A stretch of DNA of 64,000 bases, from NCBI GenBank assembly GCA_932521035.1, contig OW051493.1:8950001-9014000 (forward strand), written 5' to 3'. The position numbers and the translations under genes are program-made. Shown in pieces: positions 56,159-64,000 of this stretch. The notes under the pieces are model-generated. The model did not search any database and was not told where the DNA came from. It saw nothing but the letters and a program-made list of their open reading frames with translations. Source of the DNA: Oscheius dolichura. Its lineage: Eukaryota; Nematoda; Chromadorea; Rhabditida; Rhabditidae. Each line of letters begins with the position of its first letter. The stretch's first letter is position 1.

Positions 56159-56349
56159 TCCAACGCAGAAAATGCCGGTCAGGGTCAAATTCCGCTGAAA
56201 TTTTACCAAAACAGAGGTTTCTAGAGTGTTTGCCCCAATTTTTCGGATAGTATTCAAAAGAAGTTGATTTTTCGAAGAGCGGTCGATATTCTCCAAACTT
56301 GGCTCAAACTTCCCGTCCCGGAAGGAGGAACGCCAAGTTTCCTGCTTAC

Positions 56350-56411
56350 CTGATGCTCGGCAGACCAGAAGCTCCGGCTCCAATGATAGCTACACGTTTT
56401 TTCGTACTCAT
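56350..56411 (-). pseudogene. Orphan first exon of a flavin monooxygenase
   Basis: ATG lies one base behind TTTTTCAG. The 20 codons read MSTKKRVAIIGAGASGLPSI and end at a GTAAGC donor. This is the FAD-binding GxGxxG start of FMO proteins. Below it on the same strand I find no further FMO exon (no second GxGxxG or FMO signature) before the end of the L-domain gene at 56158. It looks like a 5' remnant, unless the other exons lie beyond that gene. Confidence 0.6.
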
Positions 56412-56965
56412 ACTGAAAAAAATAGATAGAAAAACAGTCTAAAAGAAATAGAGAAATGTGTGACAATTGTTATTTTCTCTACCCCCGGGGAAGTTGATTC
56501 ACAGTGAAGGGGGCACGGAATTAGCTCTCATTCTCCAGTCATCAAAGTGGGGAACAAAGTGTTTTTATCGGGATTTCTGATGACAGAGGAAATAGTGTAA
56601 GGAACCCTCGGGGAAGTGGCTCAAAGAGCGAATGGAACAGGGCAGTTATCAGGTGGCCAGGGGGAGAGGCTCTTCTTAAATACACAAAGAGCACGGCTAG
56701 AGTAGAGTCTGATGACCGGGGAGAGAGAAAGAGAGGACTACTGCTCTAGCGGAGTCGGAGAAGAGCACGGCAGACAGCGGAGTCTAGTCAGTAGAGCCAG
56801 TCGAGCCGGTGATGGGTTTCAGTGGACTTTACGCTTCTGGAAGATGACCAAGGAAAGTAGTAAGTAGGCTCCCTTCTGATAGGATGAACTGCCGGGTGAA
56901 GAAATAGCAAAAACAATTGTATTTACTCTTTTATTTCTGGTTTCGAAGAGCTAGGATCTTCAGGC
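56412..56965. other. Intergenic, no gene recognised
   Basis: Purine-rich sequence with no supported exon. It should hold the FMO remnant's old promoter and the 3' end of the lectin below. Confidence 0.4.
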
Positions 56966-57748
56966 TTATGTAACACGAACCTTGCACATTGAAGGTATGG
57001 CAAACTGGCAATCTAAACGTTGCCAACCCGTTATACTCGCCATGAAGTACTAAAAACGCTACATTCTGGATTTTCTTCTTCTACTTACGTATACACAGTC
57101 CTCATCAGGATAAACGCCAGGACCAGCATCATCAGCCGACCAATTAGTGAACGCGTACTAAAATAATGATGAACAAATTATGTTTTGGATAATTACCGGA
57201 GTCCCATCGGTCCAAGTAACTGGATCCGTAGTCGGATCCATAGTCCAGGGAGCCGTTGCTCCCATCCAAATATAATCGATGGCGCCTTGTTCCAATGTCA
57301 AATCTTTAAAATCACAAATAATTAACTTTATAGGATACAAACTGAGAACATAATCATCCTCGGCCTGGTCGGCAATTGAAACCAGATGACCTCCAGAGCA
57401 CCGTGAACAGAAGGCCTCAACATCCGCCCAGCTGAGCGCGTCTGGATTGAAAAAATAATACGATCTAGTGGCCGGATTGAATGTCCAAGAGACAAGCTGA
57501 AAGGATAATGATGGCAGGATACTCTGATTTTACGATCGAGGGTTGTGGTTGTTGCCTGAGGCGTCATCTCCGTCACTGCCGGTTCCCATGTGGTTACTTG
57601 TTCATTTTGTGGTTTTACAAACACATCGTCTAAACTTAAAAACAGCTAGCGTTCATATAGATTTTTTACCAGTAAAGTCTTTATTGAATGTAGGGATACA
57701 GGAAGAGGAGAATCCAAGTAGAGCAGGGAGGATTAGGAGAGATCTCAT
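56966..57748 (-). CDS. Secreted C-type lectin, single CTLD, with one doubtful intron
   Basis: Six exons (57670-57748, 57523-57629, 57343-57496, 57197-57303, 57089-57157, 56966-57049) give 199 aa: signal peptide, Thr-rich linker (TPQATTTTLDR), one CTLD (SWTFNPATRSYYFF, CSRCSGGHLVSIADQ, YIWMGATAPW, VTWTDGTP, final Cys). The in-frame model needs a 26-nt intron at 57497-57522. The usual-sized alternative (39 nt, donor GTAAAATC) shifts the frame into a stop. The paralog at 62812-64000 has five more bases just after this intron and uses the equivalent GTAAAAG donor. So this copy may be mildly frameshifted. Confidence 0.75.
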
Positions 57749-58119
57749 CCCGGCGGCCGCTGCTTCGGATAGCGCTGTCACTGATATCAACGCCCCGTAA
57801 ACCAGAAGATCCAAAAGAGGTAATGCCCGAATCTGTGAAAAGATACAGCCTCCAAACGGACAACTAATGATCCGCTACGAATTGAATTAGGTCCGTGTTG
57901 CCCTCCGCTTTTTACTGATTGTAGGGTGGCGAAGCGGTGATCAGTCGTCTTTGGAAGGGTGAAGTTTTTGACTGGCTTCCCTTTGAAATGGACTCCATAG
58001 GACAGCTCTAATAGGATATTGACAGGGGATAAAACTGTTTCTCTAAAGGCAAGTTTATGAACTAACGAGGAACTTCTTTTGCCGTCGATCGGATCAGGTC
58101 CGGTCATTTTGTCCAGCTC
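57749..58119. other. Intergenic
   Basis: Upstream of the lectin and next to the 3' end of the retrotransposon. No gene recognised. Confidence 0.4.
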
Positions 58120-61000
58120 CTTTTTTACATTTACATTTATTTTTCCCATTTTGTCTTGTTATACAAGGTCAGGGTGTGCGCTTCTTCTTCTCCATTCTTC
58201 TCTGTCTTTTGCAATCCTCGTATTGAGTCGGCAACTTTGCATATCCTTTCTCCTTTCTCAACACTTCTTTCCATCTCATCGCTAGTCGTTCTCTTGATCT
58301 TTTTCCTTTCTTTTTCAGATTCAACATTTTCTTGCTGATATGATTTGATTCTCGTTTGTATGCATGCCCGTACCATCTCAGCCGTTTCTCCTTGAGTTCT
58401 TTCACTTATCTTGGTTACTTGGATTGATGCCCTTAGTTGTCTGGTGGGGATTTTATCGCTTATTTGGACATCACACGCCCACCTAATCATTCTCATCTCG
58501 TTCGTATTTAGCCACCTTTCTTGTTTTTGAGTGAGCGTCCAAAACTCCTCCATAAGTCATTGTCGGCCTTACTATGTTTCGGTAGATTGTTCCTTTTACT
58601 TTCAGTGGAACTCTTCTGTCTAGGATCATTTCCTTACATGCTCTGAACTTGTACCATCCATTTCTTATTTTGGCTTTCACGTCTATTTCTATTGATCCTT
58701 CAGCGTTGACTATCATGCCCAGGTATTTTACTTGATCTACTGATTTGATCAATTCGCCATTTATGTCCCTCCCTTATTTCCCCATCTTTGTTTTTCGTCA
58801 ATCCTTCCGACTTCTTTGGATTCAGTTTCAGTCCTGCTTTCTCCAACTTTTCTTGTACTCTCCATAGTCTATCCTCCAGTTCTTTTGGGTCTTCTCCCAT
58901 CAGCAGTATATCATCAGCGTACAGTAAGTTCCTAGGCGCTTCTTCTATAACTTCTTCTAATACTACATCTAGCGTTGTTATGAACAGTAGGGGGGACAGG
59001 GCACTTCCTTGATGTACTCCCTTCTCTATCTTGAAATCTCTTCCGTTTCCATATACTGTTCTCACTGTCGTAGTAGCCTTTTCATACGTATCAGTAACCA
59101 ATCGTACGTATTTCTCGGGGACTCCACGCTTTCTCGGAGCTTTCCATATTTGTGGTCTTGGGGTTCTATCGTATGCCTTCTCTAGATCCAGTAATATCAT
59201 CTCCATCGGTCTATCAAACTCTCTGGATCGTTCATTCATCATTCTCACGGCAAACATGGGATCAGCCGTGGAATTTCCTTTTACAAAACCTTGTTGAGCT
59301 GGATGTAATTCAATAATATCCCTCAGTCTTTTGTTCAGCATTTTCTCGTACAGTTTGAATGAATGTGGCAGTAGCTTTATCCCTCGATAATTTGCACAAT
59401 CTCTGACTTCACCTTTTCCTTTGAACAGTGGTACTATTTCACTCATTCTCCATTGTCTCGGCATTTTTTCTTCCGTCATTATTCTATTGAACATGTTGGC
59501 TAACCATTCTACTCCTCTTTCGCCTTGTGCTTTCCACCCTTCTATCGGAATTCCATCAGGGCCCGGAGCCTTTTTACTTTTCATTCCTTTCATCTCGTTT
59601 TCCAGTTCACTCTTTGTTCATTTCTGGACCGGACCAGCTACTTTATAATTTTCTTCCTTCTTCTTGGTTTCCTGTTCTACATAGTATAGATTTTCAAAAT
59701 ATTCTGTCCATCTCGTCATTACTTCTTCTTTCTTTGTCAGCACTTTTCCTCTTTCGTCCATCACTATTTTACAGTTTTCAATATCCTTAGTCATTTCTCT
59801 TCTTTGTTTCGTCATTCGGTATATTTCTTTCTCTCCTTCTCCTTTCTCTAGTTTTTCGTATAATTTTTCATATGCTTCAAACTTTGCTTTCCAGACGGTT
59901 TTCCACGCTTCTTTCTTTGCTTTTTTGTACTTTTTGGTTGTTATTTCATCCTTTCTTTTCTTCGCGTCCCGGAATGCTTCTTTCTTCTCTTTTAGGGCCT
60001 TTTGAACTTTTTCATCTCTCCAAAACCAACTTTCTGTTCTGCAGTTCTTCTTTCTTTTGGATTTACCTAATATTTCTTCCGCCTCTTCTATTATTATTTT
60101 ACATGCCTCATTCCAACATTGGTCTATCGTCTTCTCTCTGTCTGTGGGATCAGCTTTCTCCCAAATTTTTTCCGCCACTTTTTTGCCATATTCATCTCTT
60201 ATTTTCTTATCGTCCAATCTGAACCATCTCACTTTAGGGATAATCTCTATTTTCTTGTTCTCCTTTATATCCATTTTCGTATTCATATCAATCACCAGCG
60301 GTCTATGTTGGGGAGCTACAGCTTCGAATGGTAGAACTTTTGTGTCTGTCACTTTCTTTCTTTCAGATCTTCTCATTAGCATATAATCAATATGGCTTAT
60401 ACTTTCTCCAGAGTAATATGTGACCAGTTTGTTTTTCTTCTTCTTAAACATAGTGTTCATTATCACGAGATCGTGTCTCTCCGCCATTTCTATCAATCTT
60501 TGTCCGTCTTCGTTCGTCTTTCCGTATCCGTGTCTCCCATACGACGTTCCTCCTTTCTCTCTTCTACCTACATGTCCATTGAAATCTCCAGCCATAATTA
60601 GAGTTGAGTTATGTGCCACCTTTATTATTGCATCCTCCAGCTGTTCGTAAAATCCTTCCTTTTCTTCCACCGGCAGTCCACTTTGCGGCGCATATACACA
60701 TATTATACACATCTCTTTTTCTTCTTGTTGTATATTTACCTCTATCATTCTATCTCCTATTCTTTCCACGCTTCTTACATAGTCTATCAGCCATGGTGCT
60801 ATAATAATAGCCACTCCACCTCTATTCTTATTTTTCCCGCTGTATATCATCTTATATCCATTGATAGTCGCGGATTCTTCTCCCACTTTCCTTGTTTCTT
60901 GTAAACATATTATATCAATTTTCCTTCTCATCATCATATCCACAATTTCCAGTTCTCTTCTGTTGACCGTTCCAACATTTAAAGTTGCGATTCTCATCCA
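58120..61000 (-). mobile_element. Decayed non-LTR retrotransposon (endonuclease + reverse transcriptase)
   Basis: On the minus strand an apurinic-type endonuclease frame (60997-59618, 459 codons) shows TLNVGTVN, ICLQETR, MAGDFNGHVG and SHIDYMLM. After a single in-frame TGA (59618-59620) the reverse transcriptase follows in the same frame: KAPGPDGIP, LLDLEKAYDR, GVHQGSALSPLLF, LLYADDILLM. Near 58750 and again near 58500-58400 the frame shifts; the distal parts read KYLGMIVN and RWYGHAYKRE. The 3' end has a short ATGTAA-like repeat tail at about 58118-58142. The layout (one EN-RT protein, no LTRs) suits RTE-like or related LINEs. Broken, hence inactive. Confidence 0.9.
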
Positions 61001-61724
61001 CGGTTGTTCTCCTCTGCGCGTTTTGACGAATTGTATCTACAGCCGTCCTTTCGTCACAAGACTGTCGCCGGTTTAGTCTTCTTTTTTCTTCCTACGCTTT
61101 AGTTAGTTGTTACCTACTCTCCAGCAAAGGCAGCAGAGAAAATTGGCACAACCGCACGAAGAGAGATTAATAGAAGAAAAAATCCTAACTGTGAATAAAA
61201 ACAAAAATATTCGAGAGAAAAACTCGGAATTCAGATCTTTGGAGATCCTTGAACCGAAAAGTTAATCCAGGATCTCGGCGTTCTCCTCCTTATCGGGGAG
61301 TTTGAATGACTTTCATCCAGATGCGGGCACCCCCAGACCCCTGTGCTTGTTTTTTCAATATTGATATTATGATCCTCTGACTCACCTTACAGCATGCACT
61401 AATCTCTTTTCCAGAAGTGGGTCAAATTATACCTTTATCATTCTGTTCTGCCGAGTGTTCATGATACCGTTTTACGGACTGGCAACCCCTTACAGAGACT
61501 TTCAGGTCTGCTGGTCGCCACATGGACTGCCAAGGGAATAAAACCGATCTAGGAGATCCTGACGACGTCGGCAAAACTCCTTTAGACGGCAGAGAAAGCG
61601 ACGAGGAGACCAATGTATCAATATCATCGAAATAATTTTCACGTCTGACATGTATCGTTCTGGTTTACGTCCTTTTTAAAGGAAGCGCAATGCCAACCGC
61701 AGAGGGTACGGTAGAAGGACAACG
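61001..61724. other. LINE 5' flank and spacer
   Basis: The element's 5' untranslated part probably extends to around 61075. Beyond that I see no gene; a TTACGGTAGAAGGAC word lies shortly before the ATG at 61725. Confidence 0.4.
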
Positions 61725-61980
61725 ATGTGGTCATCTATTCTCCTTTTGGCTCTGGTTAACAGCTTGGATGCTGCTTATTGTGGAACTTCGGCTATTCCTT
61801 ACAGTTTTGAGGTAAGATCGTCTTCTTGACTCGTTCCACCCCTTTTCTGCGGCTATCCCCGTCGAAAAGAAGTTCGAACGATTGAAACATACCGTATACG
61901 TATATTTGCCAACAACCACCTTTATTACTTACTGTACCTCCTATTTTCATTTCCAGGTCCTCCCGGACGGCTCCTTCAGC
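61725..61980 (+). pseudogene. First exon(s) of a secreted protein, cut off
   Basis: A 29-codon exon (61725-61811) encodes a signal peptide and the start CGTSAIPYSFE, then a GT donor. A TTTCCAG acceptor at about 61950-61956 is followed by VLPDG, which continues the frame. Directly after this the sequence becomes the antisense of a lectin CTLD, so the gene seems fused to unrelated DNA at about 61970-61975. The CG.xAIPYSFEVLPDG start looks like a family of small nematode secreted proteins, but I cannot name it. Confidence 0.45.
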
Positions 61981-62466
61981 CTGGGACCAGTTGGCTACCA
62001 TTGTCAAGGGACTGACGTAGTAGCAGGCACTGGTCATCGTGTTAGGATCGGTGAAAACCGTATTTCCGGTGGGACAGAGGACTGAAAAAGAGGGATAGAT
62101 ACTGTATCTTCGCTGGAATGTCAGCAGTGTAACCGCCGCTTTCTGGGCAGCTTTTTAGGCCGGCTGGCCGGGATTTCAAGAAAAATTAACTTGGGGACAC
62201 ACAAAAGGACACGGTAACTTACGTGAAGTGGTCGTGGTAGTTGTCGTCGTGGTCGTCGTTGTAGTACTGATGGTGGTGGTACTGGTTGTTGTCGTAGGAG
62301 CAGAAGCAGTTGTTGTAGTGAAACGCCCGGTATATCCGGTCGATCCTCTGCTGAAATTATATGGTCCTTCTGCAGTAATAGAAGTAAGAAAAACCCACGC
62401 GGTAGGTATGCAGCCATTGAGAACAACGATCGAAGAAACGAGGGAGACTGATAACGTCCGCCACAT
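61957..62466 (-). pseudogene. Truncated, frameshifted C-type lectin (third copy)
   Basis: Minus-strand paralog of the 47-50 kb lectins: signal peptide (MWRTLSVSLVSSIVVLNGCI), SAEDRPDIPG, Thr-rich run, and the first CTLD exon (CPTGNTVFTDPNTMTSACYY, NWSQAEG). Between DRPDIPG and the Thr run the frame slips by one base relative to the other copies. After NWSQAEG homology ends and no further CTLD exons follow. It cannot make a full lectin. Confidence 0.7.
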
Positions 62467-62811
62467 TGACAAGCGAAGAGGAAAGGAAGGATAGCCGCCT
62501 GCGCAGACAATAGGAAGTTTTAGATCCTGGCTCAGCTGCTACGCGTGGCTATTCGACGCGTTTTATTCTTTTTGAACCGAACTTCTCTCTCTTTTTTGAC
62601 TCGGAGACGCATTTTCCGGTCTCTCCCACCCTACCTCCTTCTCATTACTGCCATTTGAGTTTCAATGGCCGCTTCTCCCATGAGTGGCACCAAAAATCCG
62701 GGAGCAACTTCAACATTGCGAGAGTGACATCAAACATCAAACATATTTTTATTTATTTATTCTGTATTTTTGGTTTTGAAGTGTTGGTTTCTACAAGTGC
62801 GGCACAGGGTC
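62467..62811. other. Intergenic
   Basis: Old promoter region of the truncated lectin and 3' flank of the next lectin. Nothing else recognised. Confidence 0.4.
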
Positions 62812-64000
62812 TTATCTAGCAGGAGCCTTACACACTGATGTAGCAATACCAGACTGGCAAATCAGCGTCCTATAGCCATCTTCCATCGACCCTATCGACG
62901 CCGTGTAATGCTAAAAAAGTTCCTAGCTGGATTTAAAAAAAAGGTCTTACAAGTAAGCAGACCTCCTCGTCAGTTTCAATTTGAGCGTAGGAAGACCATT
63001 TGGTGAAGAGGAACTGAAATAATAATGATGATGTGTCAAGAAAAAAGAGAGCTAAAAGTTTTACTTTAAGCCTGGGAACCATGAGGGGAAGCATTTCTAT
63101 TCTCACCGATTGAATCATTTTGTTTCGATTGAATTACATTGTTGTTGAAAGATCAAAATATCCAATGCCACTGTTTTGAAGGAACAATTTACAAAGCAAA
63201 TGGTTCATGCCGTGAAAAATTAGGCCTTTAGGAGCGATGTGGTCGGGGAAAAGGTAACATCAAGTGAAAATCGCGTGTGAATTTCGATATATTGTAGTCC
63301 TTCATCATTTTCTCGTTTACTTGATACCCATTTTTGGCTGATATCTTTTCTGATAGCCAGCCGACTATTTTGCAGTCAAAAAACTGTAAAAATACAGCTA
63401 TTTTGAAGGAAGTGAAAAATGGAACTATCAAAAAAAAGTCCGCAGCGCGTGTGCGTATTTACCGTAACTTCTCGCCCCGACCACACTGCCCCTTTAACTT
63501 TGTCTATTTTTACTTTTAAAATAACGATAAAATTACCGGAGTCCCATCACTCCAAGTAAATGGTCCCATAGACGTGGGAGCCATTCCGCCAAGCCAGTGA
63601 TATGCGTCATCCGTTACAAAATCTCAAACAATCAGAAATAAAAAAGCAATAGAGAATACAAACTCCGAACGTAGTCATATTCGGCCTGGTCGGCATATGA
63701 AGCCAGATGCCCGCCTGAGCACATTGCACAAAAGGCCTCTGCATCAGCCCAGGTGAGGAAGTTCCGATTAAAATAGTAGTATGATGTAGTGGCAGGGTTG
63801 AATGTCCAATCCTCGAGACAAGCTGAAACTATAAAGATATTATTTTCAGGTTGCTTTTACGGTCGAGGGTTGTGGTCGTACTAGCAGCAGTTGTTGTTGT
63901 TGTTGCTGGTTTAGGGACCATATAAGTTACGCCGCTTGTTAGGGACGGCTCCCAGGTGGTTTGTAGACCCTCTTCGCTTTGTGGTTTTACAAATAAATCG
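62812..64000 (-). CDS. Secreted C-type lectin, 5' end outside window
   Basis: Exons on the minus strand (63861-64000 partial, 63664-63822, 63537-63622, 62951-63013, 62812-62910) close in phase to TAA. They match the lectin at 56966-57748 exon by exon: Thr-rich linker (KPATTTTTAASTTTTLD), CTLD start CLEDWTFNPATTSYYYF, CAMCSGGHLASYADQAE, FTWSDGTP, CLL, and a final Cys exon. The signal-peptide exon lies beyond 64000. The intron 63014-63536 is longer than in the paralog (39 nt). No break is seen in the visible part. Confidence 0.85.

Noticed and set aside
60057..60904. Several hydrophobic plus-strand frames
   Set aside because: Antisense of the Lys/Glu-rich retrotransposon protein; Phe/Ser/Leu-rich only for that reason.

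Overview
The window looks like nuclear DNA of a rhabditid nematode, probably Caenorhabditis or a close relative. It has compact multi-exon genes, introns often only 35-45 nt long, and strong TTTCAG acceptors. Several start codons sit just behind a TTTCAG, as expected for spliced-leader trans-splicing. The gene content also fits: him-10/Nuf2, a mut-7-type exonuclease, a P-glycoprotein, secreted C-type lectins, an OAC-type acyltransferase and serpentine receptors. Introns and spacers carry many TTACNGTAA-type words and small hairpin elements. Gene models were built by hand by splicing exons and checking phase. Where phase did not close I say so.

Layout. 0.3-0.75 kb (+): last exons of a cytochrome P450. 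3.75-6.6 kb (+): eight-exon serpentine receptor. 8.15-16.5 kb (-): 24-exon protein with five tandem DOMON modules and a cytochrome b561 core. 17.1-18.9 kb (-): him-10/Nuf2, divergent from a mut-7-like DEDDy exonuclease at 19.2-22.0 kb (+). 22.4-25.4 kb: a stray inverted copy of mut-7 exons, small unknown genes, and a 200-codon gene with a premature TGA. 25.5-35.1 kb (-): full ABCB/P-glycoprotein transporter with two suspect splice junctions. 36.5-37.9 kb (+): two-CTLD lectin. 38.2-38.9 kb (-): GILT-like thiol reductase. 39.7-44.1 kb (+): acyltransferase-3/SGNH protein. 44.4-46.9 kb (-): small unknown protein and a second receptor. 47.1-50.5 kb: inverted, tail-to-tail pair of Thr-rich lectins. 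52.0-53.3 kb (-): unknown acidic protein. 54.3-56.2 kb (+): secreted receptor-L-domain-like protein. 56.4 kb (-): orphan FMO first exon. 57.0-57.7 kb and 62.8 kb-end (-): two related lectins. 58.1-61.0 kb (-): decayed non-LTR retrotransposon. 61.7-62.5 kb: truncated lectin fused to another broken gene.

No bacterial-type operon, CRISPR array or virus was seen. Two functional themes stand out: secreted or surface proteins that are often expanded in nematodes (lectins, receptors, acyltransferase), and housekeeping or germline genes (him-10, mut-7). The right third is rich in duplication, inversion and gene decay. Possible nematode operon pairs are the P-glycoprotein with a 58-aa protein 83 nt downstream, and the second receptor with the 136-aa protein.
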